A stretch of 38,217 bases of DNA from Candidatus Competibacteraceae bacterium (GCA_007695245.1 REEE01000241.1:1-38217), one strand, 5' to 3'. Positions 16,678 to 29,298 are shown, numbered from the stretch's first letter. Numbers and translations: made by a program. Notes: generated by a model not told the origin, from the sequence alone.

Positions 16678-16788
16678 ATTTTCCAGTGATAAATTTGGGG
16701 TGGTCGCTTCCTTTAGTAGGCTCAGATATGGCCAACACTACAAGTTGTGGTTGCCTGACAAAGGTATCACTGGAAAATTTACAGGAAG
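16668..16788. mobile_element. 121-bp MITE-like element with perfect 24-bp inverted repeats
   Basis: The arms 16668-16691 and 16765-16788 are perfectly complementary over 24 bp, both containing the core ATTTTCCAGTG or its complement, and enclose 73 bp without a usable ORF. It sits exactly at the break of the IS1380 transposase. I see no clear target-site duplication. Size and perfect terminal repeats suggest a MITE or the paired ends of a deleted insertion sequence; a strong RNA hairpin is the alternative role. Confidence 0.65.
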
Positions 16789-16816
16789 TTTAATTTTGAA
16801 ACACTGCGATTTTGGT

Positions 16817-16835
16817 CTGTTTCATTTTGAAACAG
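16817..16835. promoter_or_regulatory. Palindrome CTGTTTCA-TTT-TGAAACAG
   Basis: Perfect 8-bp arms (16817-16824, 16828-16835) surround a 3-bp centre. A half copy, ATTTTGAAACA, occurs at 16793-16803, exactly 31 bp (about three helix turns) before the same 11-mer at 16824-16834. The site lies just beyond the 3' end of prsR. There is no T run for a terminator, so a protein-binding site is possible; no promoter is recognised next to it. Confidence 0.35.
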
Positions 16836-16907
16836 CCCAAGACCTACGCGCCGCGCGTGGATCCACAAAACTGGATCCATCATCCTTCGCTGACTGGCAG
16901 CGCGTTT

Positions 16908-18244
<1,337 letters not shown>

Positions 18245-18272
<28 letters not shown>

Positions 18273-20371
18273 GGCTCGGCCTCCCCTGTTTGCAACTCCC
18301 GATCCGTCGCGACCGGAGCCGCGATTCGCGGCAAACGCAAGGTAAACACCGTCCCTTGGCCCGGCGCGCTGACGACCGTCAGCTCGCCTCCCGCCCCCCG
18401 CGCGAACTCGTGACTCTCGTAAACACCGATGCCCATGCCAGCATTCCCCTTGGTGGTCGTGAACGGCCGAAACAATTTCTCGCGGATGAACTTCTCGTCC
18501 ATGCCACAGCCATCGTCGCGGATGGCGGCGACCGCCATCCGATCTTCAGCGCGAACGACGACCTCGACCGCGCCATCGGGACCGGTCGCCTCCTGGGCAT
18601 TCTGAATCAGATGCTCCAGAACCGCGTTCAACCGTTCCTGATCCACCCGCACCCACGGCTCGTCACCCGGCTCGCCGCGCAGCACGGGCGCCGGCCGTCG
18701 AGCGGCGCGGGCCGCGACCGCCTGGCGCGCCGCGACTGCCAACGCCAGCGACCGCACCCGACCCGACACGGGTTCCTTGCGCAACTGCGCCAACAAGCGA
18801 TTCATCCGCTCGGTGGCGTTGGCGACCGTGCGGAAGGCGTCCTCGACAAACGCCGGATTGGCCTTATGGCGGGCGGCATTAGCCCCCACCAGGGCCAGTT
18901 GCGCGGCGATATTCTTGAGATCATGCACCACATAGGCCGACAGGCGATGAAAAGCCTCAAATTGGCGAGACTGCCACAAGGCCTCGCTGGCCTCCAGCAA
19001 CGCCACGTAGCCCGCCACCTGACGGCCCGCCGTCTTGAGCAGGTCGCGGTCTTCCCAGTTGAGTCGCTGGCGGGCGCGCCCCTCGGCCAACACCAAAAAT
19101 CCTCGCAACTCCTCACCGTGTAACAACGGCACCACCAGCCAGGCGCGCGGCAGTTCCAGAAACCAGTCCGGCAGCCGCAGATCGGCATAGACTTCCGGTT
19201 CCTGAACGTACTCGTCCAACTCGATCACCCACTGCCGCTGCTCCAAAAACCGAACCAGCGATCCATCGGCGGGTTCCCGGCGCGCTTCAGGTTCCCGCAG
19301 ATTCCAAGTCGCCTCCAGCACGAAGGCACCCGATTCCCGCCGGGTCCAGAGCAGGCCGCCGGCGCTCTTCACGATTTCGGCGGCGGCGCGGATGGCGCGC
19401 TGCCGCAGCGGCTCGTTGGGTTCGCCCGTCGACAGGGTCTGGGTGAACTTCAACCATTCCTCACGATAGTCGTATTTGAGGTTGAAGAAGTGTTTGTTTA
19501 ACAGCACCAACACCTTGGCGCGCAACTGTCCGGAAAAGAGCAGCACGGCCAACAGCACGCCGGCACCGGCTAGAAAGGCCAGTTGCAGGGCGGTTCCCCA
19601 GCTGCCGCCATAAGCCCGGATGTAGTAGCCCATGCCCGCCATCGCCAAGAGATAAACGCCGGCCCCGAGGATGGCAGCCGAGTGCAGCACGACCTTGCGG
19701 GAGACGAACACGTCCAGCGACCACTCCGGGTTCCGGGCCGCCGCCACGCCGATCAACGGGACCACCATGGCCCCGATCAGGCCGCGCGCCTCCCACATCG
19801 CCGCGTCCAGCCGCTTGAACAACAGGGCGTCGGCGTACAGAAAGAAATCGTAGGCGAACATCAAGCCCAGTCCCAAATACAGGAATTTGGTGGCCCAGCG
19901 TCGCTGCGGGTGCGTGTTGCGGAATAATTGTTCGATCAGCGCCAACCCGGCGATGGCCAAGCCGATGTGCCCCAGAATCGCGGCGTCGGCGGGCGGTTCG
20001 AAGGGCGGACTCCACAACTCGCTCAAGCTGATCCCCAGCAGCAAGACCCCGCAGCCGATCAGCGCCGGGCCGGCCCAGCGCAACCAACGGCCCGCGCCCA
20101 TCTCCCGGACCAGCGGTTCCAGCAGATGCATCAGGAACAGCAGCCACGCCACGTTGCGCGCCACTTCCAGCAGCTGATACAGCCAATCGAGACCCACCGC
20201 CTGAGCGGCGGCGTAATAGGACGCCCGCAAGGCCCACAGCAGGTTGATCAGCACCGCGGCGACCAGCAGCCCCCCCTGCAAGCGACCTCGCCAGCTCGTC
20301 AACAGCAGCAGGAACAGCAGCGCCCAGCCCACCGCCGCCGCGCCGTAACTCAACGCTCCGAGGTTGATCAT
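18245..20371 (-). CDS. prsK: PrsK, PEP-CTERM system sensor histidine kinase
   Basis: A ~708-residue membrane kinase. The N-terminal third has about eight or nine hydrophobic helices (~1-290), followed by a GAF-like domain (~310-465). The dimerisation box YVVHDLKNIAAQ has its phospho-accepting His at about residue 483, and the ATPase domain shows IQNAQEATG (N box), DDGCGMDE and GMGIGVYESHEFARGAGGEL (G boxes). This architecture is that of PrsK, partner of PrsR. I use ATG at 20371; an in-frame GTG at 20380 would add three residues, and neither has a clear ribosome site. The gene follows the sugar transferase by 6-15 nt, so all three form one minus-strand operon. The signal sensed is unknown. Confidence 0.88.
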
Positions 20372-20386
20372 GGTCGCCACGACGCG

Positions 20387-21784
20387 CTAATGCGCCCCTT
20401 TGCCCCAGAGAATGGTGTGGACGGTTTGCAGCAGAATAATGACATCGAAAAAGAAACTGTAATTCTTGATGTAGTACAAATCGTATTGCAGTTTCTCGCG
20501 CGCATCCTCTTCCGAAGCCCCGTAGGGATAACAAATCTGCGCCCAGCCGGTAATCCCGGGATTGACCATGTGCCGCATGGTGTAGAAAGGAATGTTTTTG
20601 CTGAGTTCGGCCACGAACTGCGGCCGTTCCGGACGGGGACCGACGAAGCTCATATGGCCCCACAGGACGTTGAACAGTTGCGGCAATTCGTCGATGCGGG
20701 TTTCGCGCAGGATTCCGCCGACCCGGGTGATCCGACTGTCTCCGGCCTGCGCCCAGCGGGCGACGCCGTCCCGCTCGGCGTCCACGCTCATGCTGCGGAA
20801 CTTGATCAACTCGAAGATCTCGTTGTTGCGACCGATTCGGGTCTGCCGGTACAGAATGGGGCCGCGCCCCCCTGACTCGATCCAGATCGCCAAGGTGGCG
20901 AAGGCCATGAACGGCCAGGCCACCGCCAGCAGCAGCAGGCTGGCGACCACGTCGAACAACCGTTTGAGCACCCGGTTGACCAGCGCCTTCTGGAAACCCT
21001 CTTCAAAGATCATATTGCTCGGCCGCAGGGCGTCGAGTTGAATTTTGCCGGTTTCCCGCTCGAAAAAAGCCAGAAAATGGCTTATCGAAATGCCATCGAT
21101 CCGACAATGCAACACTTCGTCGATCGGAAAACCCTTGCGTCGATCATCCATCGCCACCACGATTTCATCGATACGCAGTTCGTCGGCCAGATCCGGCAGC
21201 GTGCTGGTGACCTGGCGCATGCGGGTGGGCGGTACGCCGGGTTCTTCGTCTTCATGGACCTGAATGTACCCCGGGATGACGAAGCCCACGTTGCTACGTT
21301 GCTGCAACTCTTCGAGCCGCGCCGCGTTCCGGCCCACACCCAGCACCAGCACGCGCCGTTTGAGCAGGGCGTGATCGGAAGCCTTGAAAAACCCGAAGCG
21401 CAGCAGCAACACCCCGACAAAGGCGATCCCGAACGCCAGACTGAATTCGCCGCGACTGAGGGCAATCTCCGGAAGCAGATAGTAAACCAGACTCATGGCG
21501 AACAGCCCGAACAGGAAGCTGATGCCCACCCGCAGCAGCATGTCGGCCCGGCCGTTCCACAGGTTGCGCTCGTACAGACCCATCGCGATCATGATCGTGG
21601 TCATGACCAGCACGAACGCCAGAGCGCCGGACGCGACGTCGCCGAGCATCGGCCAGGATTCCCGACCGAACCGGAGCCCGTTTAACGCCTGGCCGAAATA
21701 GACCGCCAGAAACAGGTAGAGTATTTCCGCGAGCAGCAGCGTCAACAACGCTCGGGAGATATAATGTTTGAACAAACGAATCAT
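20387..21784 (-). CDS. PEP-CTERM-associated sugar transferase (EpsB-like initiating enzyme)
   Basis: A 465-residue polyprenyl-phosphate sugar-1-phosphate transferase. Four or five N-terminal helices (~10-135) precede a nucleotide-binding-like region ([12 protein letters not shown] at ~142) and the C-terminal catalytic domain ([12 protein letters not shown], then [44 protein letters not shown]). It transfers a sugar phosphate from a UDP-sugar to undecaprenyl phosphate, the first step of exopolysaccharide assembly at the inner membrane. The long N-terminal form next to prsK/prsR fits the exosortase-linked EPS type of this family. It is the first gene of the operon, divergent from the UDP-sugar genes. 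The donor sugar is not deducible. Confidence 0.88.
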   Translation of the reverse strand: MIRLFKHYISRALLTLLLAEILYLFLAVYFGQALNGLRFGRESWPMLGDVASGALAFVLVMTTIMIAMGLYERNLWNGRADMLLRVGISFLFGLFAMSLVYYLLPEIALSRGEFSLAFGIAFVGVLLLRFGFFKASDHALLKRRVLVLGVGRNAARLEELQQRSNVGFVIPGYIQVHEDEEPGVPPTRMRQVTSTLPDLADELRIDEIVVAMDDRRKGFPIDEVLHCRIDGISISHFLAFFERETGKIQLDALRPSNMIFEEGFQKALVNRVLKRLFDVVASLLLLAVAWPFMAFATLAIWIESGGRGPILYRQTRIGRNNEIFELIKFRSMSVDAERDGVARWAQAGDSRITRVGGILRETRIDELPQLFNVLWGHMSFVGPRPERPQFVAELSKNIPFYTMRHMVNPGITGWAQICYPYGASEEDAREKLQYDLYYIKNYSFFFDVIILLQTVHTILWGKGAH

Positions 21785-21794
21785 GGATCAGGCA

Positions 21795-21806
21795 TACCGA
21801 TCGGTA
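21795..21806. promoter_or_regulatory. Perfect 12-bp palindrome upstream of the sugar transferase
   Basis: TACCGATCGGTA lies 10 nt before the ATG of the sugar transferase gene. A minus-strand TATAAA (21820-21815) lies just upstream and could be a -10 box, in which case the palindrome would fall at the transcription start, where a repressor could act. No good -35 is seen. Confidence 0.3.
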
Positions 21807-21869
21807 AGGTGGCTTTTATAGGGCAGCGAACCGGCCGCTCCCGTCACGTCCTGGCGCTGGCCATGTTAA

Positions 21870-21902
21870 GGCATCAATCAGGCATCAACCCACTAATATA
21901 TT
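21870..21902 (+). promoter_or_regulatory. Direct repeats GGCATCAA and -10 box before the UDP-sugar genes
   Basis: GGCATCAA occurs at 21870-21877 and 21881-21888, 11 bp apart (one helix turn), followed by TATATT (21897-21902). No -35 consensus is present; the repeats occupy its place, as for promoters activated by OmpR-like dimers. A second -10 candidate, TATACT, is at 21949-21954. Tentative. Confidence 0.3.
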
Positions 21903-21997
21903 CTCGGCGGCTTCATGAAAGCAGATGGGTGACTACCGACTCTTCCCTTATACTCATCGGCATTGATCACCAACCTCAGCAACGGAGTATGGAATCG

Positions 21998-23275
21998 ATG
22001 TTTGATCCCGCCACCGCCCGCATCGGCATCGTCGGCCTCGGCTATGTGGGGCTGCCCTTGGCCGTCGAGTTCGGCAAACAGTTTCCCACGCTCGGCCTGG
22101 ACATCAACGCAGCGCGCATCCAGGAATTACAGGCCGGTTCCGACAGCACGCTGGAAGTCGAACCCGAAACCTTGCGGGAGGCCCACCAGTTGCGCTACAC
22201 CAGCCGCGCCGCGGATCTGACGAACTGCAACGTCTACATCGTCACGGTTCCGACCCCGGTGGATGAGTATAAACGTCCGGACTTTAGTCCGCTGATCGGC
22301 GCGAGCACCACCGTCGGCCAAATACTAAAACCGGGGGATGTGGCGATCTACGAATCCACCGTCTATCCCGGCGCCACCGAGGAAGTCTGCGTGCCGATCC
22401 TGGAGCGGGAATCCGGCCTGCGCTTCAACGTGGATTTCTTCGCCGGTTACAGCCCGGAGCGCATCAACCCCGGCGACAAGGAACATCGACTGACCACCAT
22501 CCGCAAGATCACTTCCGGTTCGACCCCCGAAGCCGCCGAGTTCGTGGATGCGCTGTACCGGCGCGTCATCACCGCCGGCACCCATCGGGCGTCCAGCATC
22601 CGGGTGGCGGAAGCGGCCAAGGTGATCGAGAACACCCAGCGCGACGTCAACATCGCGCTGATCAACGAACTGGCGATGTTGTTCGACCGCCTGGGCATCG
22701 ACACCGAGGAAGTGCTGCGCGCCTCGGGCACCAAATGGAATTTTCTGCCGTTCCGACCCGGCCTGGTGGGCGGCCATTGCATCGGCGTCGACCCGTATTA
22801 TCTGACCCACAAGGCCCAGGAGATCGGCTATCACCCGGAAATGATCCTGGCCGGTCGGCGCATCAACGACGGCATGGGCGCCTATATCGTGCAACGGGTG
22901 GTCAAGTTGATGAACCAGCGACGGATGGCGGTGCGGGACGCCAAGATATTGATCATGGGCCTGACCTTCAAAGAAAACTGTCCGGATTTGCGCAACACCC
23001 GAGTGGTGGACGTCGTCCAGGAATTCCGCGACTACCACGCTCGAGTAGACGTTTACGACCCCTGGGTAAATCCGCGGGAAGCCCAGCATGAATACGGCAT
23101 CGACCCGATCGCCGAGCCGCAACCGGGTCACTACGACGCCATCATCCTGGCGGTGGCCCATCGCCAATTCCAGGAGATGGGCATCGAACGTCTCCGGGCG
23201 CTGGGCAAGCCGGGCGCGGTATTGTTCGATGTCAAGTATCTGTTCCCCGCCACCACCGTGGACGGTCGCCTATGA
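21998..23275 (+). CDS. UDP-sugar 6-dehydrogenase, TviB/WbpA-like
   Basis: A 425-residue nucleotide-sugar dehydrogenase oxidising UDP-linked hexoses, probably UDP-GlcNAc or UDP-GalNAc, to the uronic acid with two NAD+. The NAD-binding motif GLGYVG is at 13-18 and the catalytic Cys is C261 in [30 protein letters not shown] lies in the C-terminal domain. These are features of the TviB/WbpA branch rather than the UDP-glucose dehydrogenase branch. The ATG at 21998 has GGAG at 10 nt; another ATG at 21989 is too close to it. It overlaps the next gene by 4 nt. Divergent from the sugar transferase, it supplies uronic acid precursors for the same polysaccharide (inference). Confidence 0.88.
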   Translation: MFDPATARIGIVGLGYVGLPLAVEFGKQFPTLGLDINAARIQELQAGSDSTLEVEPETLREAHQLRYTSRAADLTNCNVYIVTVPTPVDEYKRPDFSPLIGASTTVGQILKPGDVAIYESTVYPGATEEVCVPILERESGLRFNVDFFAGYSPERINPGDKEHRLTTIRKITSGSTPEAAEFVDALYRRVITAGTHRASSIRVAEAAKVIENTQRDVNIALINELAMLFDRLGIDTEEVLRASGTKWNFLPFRPGLVGGHCIGVDPYYLTHKAQEIGYHPEMILAGRRINDGMGAYIVQRVVKLMNQRRMAVRDAKILIMGLTFKENCPDLRNTRVVDVVQEFRDYHARVDVYDPWVNPREAQHEYGIDPIAEPQPGHYDAIILAVAHRQFQEMGIERLRALGKPGAVLFDVKYLFPATTVDGRL

Positions 23276-24279
23276 AAATCCTGGTCACGGGCAGCGCCGG
23301 CTTCATCGGCGCGGCGCTGACGCTGCGGTTGCTGGAGCGCGGTGATGAAGTCGTCGGCTACGACAATCTCAACGAATACTACGACGTCAATTTGAAGCGG
23401 GCGCGATTGGCCCGCCTGCAGGCCTACCCCAGCTTCACCGAGGTGCGGGCCCATCTGGAGGATCGGGCAACCCTGATCGAAACCTTCGCCCAACATCAGC
23501 CGCGGCGGGTGGTGAATCTGGCGGCGCAGGCCGGGGTGCGCTATTCGCTTCAGAATCCGCACGCCTACGTGGATTCCAATCTGGTCGGATTCGTCAATCT
23601 TCTGGAGGCCTGCCGCCATCACGGGGTCGAGCATCTGGTGTATGCCTCGACCAGCTCGGTGTACGGGGCCAACACCCGGATGCCGTTCTCGGTCCACGAC
23701 AACGTGGATCACCCGGTCAGCCTGTACGCGGCGACCAAGAAGGCTAACGAGTTGATGGCCCACACCTACAGTCACCTCTACGGCCTGCCGACCACCGGTC
23801 TACGTTTCTTCACGGTGTACGGTCCCTGGGGACGACCCGACATGGCGCTGTTTTTGTTCACCCGCGCCATTCTGGCCGGCGAACCGATCGACGTGTTCAA
23901 TTACGGCCAGCACCGACGGGATTTCACCTACATCGACGACATCGTCGAGGGCGTGGTCCGGGTGCTGGATCAAGTAGCAGCGCCGAATCCGGATTGGTCG
24001 GGGGATACGCCGGACTCCGCCACCAGCCGCGCGCCCTATCGGCTGTACAACATCGGCAGCCATCGGCCCGTCGAGTTGTTGCGGTACATTGAGGTGCTGG
24101 AGGACTGTCTGGGGCGCAAGGCGACCCGCAATCTGTTGCCGATGCAGTTGGGCGATGTCCCCGACACCTATGCCGATGTCGAGGCGCTGGTCGCGGATGT
24201 CGGTTACCAGCCGGCCACGCCCATCGAGGAAGGAATCGCCCGGTTCGTGGCCTGGTATCGCGAGTATTATCGGGCTTAG
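23272..24279 (+). CDS. NAD-dependent UDP-glucuronate 4-epimerase-like protein
   Basis: A 335-residue extended short-chain dehydrogenase/reductase. The NAD-binding GxxGxxG is at 7-13 (GSAGFIG), with the catalytic Y152 and K156 ([11 protein letters not shown]) and a Ser/Thr-rich active-site strand [11 protein letters not shown]. The sequence [19 protein letters not shown] is typical of the CapI/LspL UDP-glucuronate 4-epimerases, which convert UDP-GlcA to UDP-GalA. With the upstream TviB-like dehydrogenase it forms a two-gene unit (ATGA overlap) making an epimerised uronic acid; whether the substrate is N-acetylated is open. Its stop codon overlaps that of the convergent dnaQ by 2 nt. Confidence 0.88.
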   Translation: MKILVTGSAGFIGAALTLRLLERGDEVVGYDNLNEYYDVNLKRARLARLQAYPSFTEVRAHLEDRATLIETFAQHQPRRVVNLAAQAGVRYSLQNPHAYVDSNLVGFVNLLEACRHHGVEHLVYASTSSVYGANTRMPFSVHDNVDHPVSLYAATKKANELMAHTYSHLYGLPTTGLRFFTVYGPWGRPDMALFLFTRAILAGEPIDVFNYGQHRRDFTYIDDIVEGVVRVLDQVAAPNPDWSGDTPDSATSRAPYRLYNIGSHRPVELLRYIEVLEDCLGRKATRNLLPMQLGDVPDTYADVEALVADVGYQPATPIEEGIARFVAWYREYYRA

Positions 24280-25019
24280 GCTTCCACCGCCCTCCCCGCT
24301 TCCAACCGCTTCCACACACACGGCCCGCCGCTGCTCTGGTCCAGCAGGTCCAGATAACCCGCATGGGCGGCGCATTCGGCGGCGTCAGCGCGAAGCACCG
24401 GCAACGGCGGTCGGTCGCGGAGCGCCGCCGTTCGTTGCGCCGATCCCGGTCGCCGCGCCGCCGCGCCGGCGGTCTCCGCCACGAACAGCGAATCCTGCTG
24501 GCGGGTCATCGTCAGATAGACTTCGGCCAGGATTTCCGCGTCCAGCAACGCGCCGTGCAAGGTGCGCTGGGTGTTGTCGATGTTGTAGCGCTTGCACAGT
24601 GCGTCCAGATTGTTGCGCTGGCCGGGGTGGCGCTGCCGGGCCATGAGCAGGGTATCCTCGACCTGGCAGATCTGCTCCAACACGGTCTGGCCGCAGCCAC
24701 AGCGCCGCAGCTCGTGGTTCAGAAAACTTAGGTCGAACGGCGCATTATGAATGATCAGTTCCGCGCCCCGCACGAAGTTCAGAAACTCGTCAGCGATGTC
24801 GGCGAAGCGCGGCTGGTTGGCCAGAAATTCGCTGGTGAGGCCATGCACGCGCACGGCTCCCTCGTCGATGGCCCGATCCGGTTGCAGGTAGACGTGGAAT
24901 TGGCGCTGGGTCGGTCGCCGATCGATCAATTCGAGGCACCCGATTTCGATGACCCGATGGCCTTGGGCGGGATCGAGGCCGGTGGTTTCGGTGTCGAGGA
25001 CGACTTGACGTTGGTTCAT
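24276..25019 (-). CDS. dnaQ: DNA polymerase III epsilon subunit (proofreading exonuclease)
   Basis: A 247-residue DEDDh exonuclease. Catalytic residues are seen as D9/E11 (DTETTGLD), D96 ([10 protein letters not shown]), and H155/D160 ([10 protein letters not shown]). The C-terminal ~65 residues are the poorly conserved tail that binds the polymerase alpha subunit. It removes mismatched 3' nucleotides during replication. The start at 25019 has GCGGAAACCCC upstream. rnhA, its usual neighbour, is 1 kb away because a MntA/HepT pair lies between them. The final residues overlap the epimerase stop. Confidence 0.93.
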   Translation of the reverse strand: MNQRQVVLDTETTGLDPAQGHRVIEIGCLELIDRRPTQRQFHVYLQPDRAIDEGAVRVHGLTSEFLANQPRFADIADEFLNFVRGAELIIHNAPFDLSFLNHELRRCGCGQTVLEQICQVEDTLLMARQRHPGQRNNLDALCKRYNIDNTQRTLHGALLDAEILAEVYLTMTRQQDSLFVAETAGAAARRPGSAQRTAALRDRPPLPVLRADAAECAAHAGYLDLLDQSSGGPCVWKRLEAGRAVEA

Positions 25020-25052
25020 GGGGTTTCCGCTTTAGCAAAAAATTCAATCCTA

Positions 25053-25068
25053 TACGGAGAAATCCGTA
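25053..25068. promoter_or_regulatory. Short hairpin TACGGA-GAAA-TCCGTA in the dnaQ/mntA divergent region
   Basis: A perfect 6-bp stem with a GAAA tetraloop, 34 nt upstream of dnaQ and 116 nt upstream of mntA. It could be an operator or a 5'-leader hairpin; nothing else in 25020-25184 is convincing. Confidence 0.25.
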
Positions 25069-25184
25069 AGACCTGCGCTCATCCGCCGAGGCATTCAGCA
25101 GGCGATGGAGTATGGTATATAGTCGAACGGCAAGATGGTTTCCGTGATCTTGCATCGATCGTTCTCAACCCTCCATTCAAACCG

Positions 25185-25616
25185 ATGCCCGTAATCCTGG
25201 ATTTCGCCTTGGACATTGCCGCCCTGGACACTACCGCCAGGGCACAGGGGTTGAAAATGATCGTCCTCTACGGCTCCCATGCCCGGCAAAAACCGCCCCC
25301 TGGTCCCGACAGCGACCTGGATCTGGCCATCCTCGGTTGTCCGGCGGACCGATTCTGGCCCTGCTTCCAGGCCCTGAGCGCTCTGTTTCCCGATCATCCG
25401 GTCGACCTGGTGCGCTTGGAGGACGCCGATCCGCTGTTGCGTCACGAGGTCATGTCGGTGGGGCGTCTATTGTACGGGGATCAAGACGATTTCTGCGAAT
25501 ATCGAGCCTTCGCGTTTCGGGATTTTGTGGATTCCGCGGATTTGCGTCGCCTGGAGCAGACGCTGGCGCGGCGTAAACTAAACTGGCTCGAGGAACAGTT
25601 GGATGGTTCGCACTGA
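25185..25616 (+). CDS. mntA: MntA-type minimal nucleotidyltransferase antitoxin
   Basis: A 143-residue minimal nucleotidyltransferase. The active-site pattern is present: G30-S31 (LYGSHAR), then D44 and D46 (PDSDLDLAIL) and a third acidic residue near D74 (HPVDLVRLED). Such proteins pair with HEPN toxins; in characterised systems MntA inactivates HepT by adding AMP groups to a tyrosine next to the active site. The only credible start is the ATG at 25185; the open frame upstream lacks one, and no clear ribosome site is seen. Its 3' end overlaps hepT by 14 nt. Confidence 0.83.
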   Translation: MPVILDFALDIAALDTTARAQGLKMIVLYGSHARQKPPPGPDSDLDLAILGCPADRFWPCFQALSALFPDHPVDLVRLEDADPLLRHEVMSVGRLLYGDQDDFCEYRAFAFRDFVDSADLRRLEQTLARRKLNWLEEQLDGSH

Positions 25617-26043
25617 ATTTGTCCGCCGCAAGCTGCACCTGATCACCGAGGATCTGGTCAGATTGGTGCCGTTCAAGGATGAAACCCTGGAGGCGCTGGT
25701 GGCCGATGACCTGCGGCTGGCCGCCGTGGAACGCTTCCTCGAACGCATCGTGATGCGCGCCGTGGATGTCAACGAACACCTGCTGTCCGAGCTGGCATCC
25801 CCGGATGCTCGCTGCGCGCGCCTATCCTACCGGGACACCTTTCTGATGCTGGCGGATTTGGGCGTCTATCCAGTCGATTTCGCCGAGCGCATCGCCGCCA
25901 GCGCGGGGCTGCGGAACATCCTGGTGCATGACTACAACGATCTGGATCGATCCATCCTGCATCGTTCCATCGGCGCCTGTCTGCGGGACTATGGGTCCTA
26001 CGTGGAACAGGTGGAGGAGTTCATCGCGCGCGGCGCGGGGTGA
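25603..26043 (+). CDS. hepT: HepT-type HEPN toxin
   Basis: A 146-residue all-helical HEPN protein of the DUF86/HepT type. The ribonuclease motif RX4HXY is intact: R104, H109, Y111 in LRNILVHDYND. The ATG at 25603 is preceded by GAGGAA. HEPN toxins cleave RNA, often tRNA 3' ends, and the tyrosine in the motif is the site AMP-modified by MntA in known examples. The overlap with mntA implies coupled translation. The pair stands between rnhA and dnaQ, genes normally adjacent, so it is probably an acquired module. Confidence 0.83.
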   Translation: MVRTEFVRRKLHLITEDLVRLVPFKDETLEALVADDLRLAAVERFLERIVMRAVDVNEHLLSELASPDARCARLSYRDTFLMLADLGVYPVDFAERIAASAGLRNILVHDYNDLDRSILHRSIGACLRDYGSYVEQVEEFIARGAG

Positions 26044-26070
26044 CGGAAGCCGAAAGCCCCATCGGGTGGA

Positions 26071-26517
26071 TCATCCGTTCCGCACGATCGCCGCCCGCGC
26101 CAGTCGATCCACCCGTTCGTTCTCGGGATGGCCGTGATGTCCCCGCACCCATTCCCATTCGACCTGATGCGGGGCCAGGGCGGCTTCCAGCCGCTGCCAG
26201 AGATCCACGTTTTTGACCGGTTGGCGGTCGGCGGTCTTCCAGCCGCGCCGCTTCCATCCGGCTAGCCACTCGGTGATGCCCTTCATCACATACTGGCTGT
26301 CCGTGCAAATCCGCACCCGCGCCGGACGCTTCAAGGTCTCTAGCCCATGGATCACCGCCAGCATTTCCATCCGGTTGTTGGTGGTGGCCGGTTCGCCGCC
26401 GGACAGGGTTTTTTCATGTTCCCGATAGCGCAAGAGCGCGCCCCAGCCACCCGGTCCAGGGTTACCGGAGCAGGCGCCGTCGGTGAACAACAGAACCCAG
26501 TCATGGGTTTCACTCAT
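26071..26517 (-). CDS. rnhA: Ribonuclease HI
   Basis: A 148-residue enzyme that cuts RNA in RNA-DNA hybrids (R-loops, Okazaki primers). The DEDD catalytic residues are present: D13 ([15 protein letters not shown]), E51 ([10 protein letters not shown]), D73 (CTDSQYV) and D137 (NERVDRLA), with the flexible His loop GHHGHPEN. I use the start MSETHD at 26517, giving the usual length; the frame also has a start at 26535. It begins 2 nt after the stop of the upstream ABC ATPase gene and converges on hepT. Confidence 0.94.
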   Translation of the reverse strand: MSETHDWVLLFTDGACSGNPGPGGWGALLRYREHEKTLSGGEPATTNNRMEMLAVIHGLETLKRPARVRICTDSQYVMKGITEWLAGWKRRGWKTADRQPVKNVDLWQRLEAALAPHQVEWEWVRGHHGHPENERVDRLARAAIVRNG

Positions 26518-26518
26518 G

Positions 26519-28134
<1,616 letters not shown>

Positions 28135-28138
<4 letters not shown>

Positions 28139-29298
28139 TGAGAAAAGGTCCTATGGAGACGGTCTGCGCGCCCTTCTCCCTCAAGCAGGAGAAGGGCGGG
28201 GATGAGAGCGGCATCAGGCATGGCCAGCAGCGCTTCCAGCCGCGCTGCCCGCTCCTTGGGTGGCAGGCGGCCCAGCGTTTCCGTCGCCTGGTAAAAGGCG
28301 GCGAAATCCTGCCCCTCCTGCTCGAACAGCGCCACGAAAGCCGGAACCCAATGGTAATAGGTGCTGACCCCGGCCAGCTTGGCGTTGTTCAAATCCCGCG
28401 CGAACCAGCGGTCGTAGCCGGTATAACCGTCCCAATCCTGCTTCAGGTCCTGATAGCGCACCTGTAAATCCGCCAGGATCTTGTGCTTCCCGGCGCGTTT
28501 CTCCGCGTCGTCGCGGGAAGAATCGTAGAGCGTCGCCAATCGCGCGCGCGTCTCCGTCACCAAATTCAGAAACGCCTCACGGCGGCGGAGATCGGCGGCG
28601 AACTCCTTCCGTTCGGCCGCCGAGCCGTATTGTTCCAACCAGCGCACCGCGCCTAATTGGCCCACGGCGGTCGCGAAAGCTTCGTTGAACGCGGTATCGT
28701 TGGTGATGTACAACCGCTGATGGGCCAATTCGTGGAACAGCAGTTCCGCCAACCGCCCGGTCGGCCAGCGAATGAAGGTGTTGAGCAGCGGATCGGCGAA
28801 CCAGCCCAGGGTCGAATAGGCGGAAATTTCGGCGAGATACACATCGTCGCCGGCGTCCCGCAGTTCGTCGACCAGGCGTTGCGCGGCGGCGGCGTCGAAA
28901 TAGCCCCGGTAGCTCAGACAGCCGGTGATCAAAAAGCACCAGCGGCGCGGCTCCAGGGACAATTCCGGCGCGGCGAACACGTTTTTTACCACCCAGGGTC
29001 GCTGAAGGTCGGCATAATCCCGATAGCTGCGATTGTCGGGCAGCGCCAGCTCGGCGCTGGCGAAGTCGCGCAACGCCTGGGCGGTCGCCAGCCGCCGGCG
29101 CAAATCCGGGTCGGTCGCGGGATCGGCCAACAGTTCCGCCACCGGCTGACGGACCCGCAACTGTTCCCACTGGCCCGCCGCCGCCTGCCGGTAATAGGCC
29201 AGATCGGCGCAGCCGGATAATAGCGCCAGTCCGCCGAGAACCAGCAGGCTAAAAAGCGTCCAAGAGATGTGCGGGATCGAGCGCATCGGGTCGCGCAT
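28135..29298 (-). CDS. Predicted aminopeptidase lipoprotein (zinc HExxH)
   Basis: A 387-residue protein with a lipoprotein signal (hydrophobic segment then LSGC, lipid Cys at ~30) and a zinc peptidase motif HELAH at 189-193, with E206 (NEAFAT) a likely third ligand. It matches the putative aminopeptidase family PF10023. It is probably attached to the periplasmic side of an envelope membrane, where it would trim peptides. This fits the coupled YejF-like peptide-import ATPase gene downstream. MRDPMRSIPH at 29298 is the chosen start (29286 is possible). The last ~20 residues are encoded by a REP-like hairpin (28170-28197), so the native C-terminus may have been altered. Confidence 0.8.
28170..28197. 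repeat. REP-like palindrome inside the aminopeptidase 3' end
   Basis: GCCCTTCTCC (28170-28179) and GGAGAAGGGC (28188-28197) form a perfect 10-bp stem around an 8-nt loop. The sequence resembles common dispersed palindromes of gammaproteobacteria. It is unusual in lying within a reading frame, encoding part of LLLEGEGRADRLH. Confidence 0.6.
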
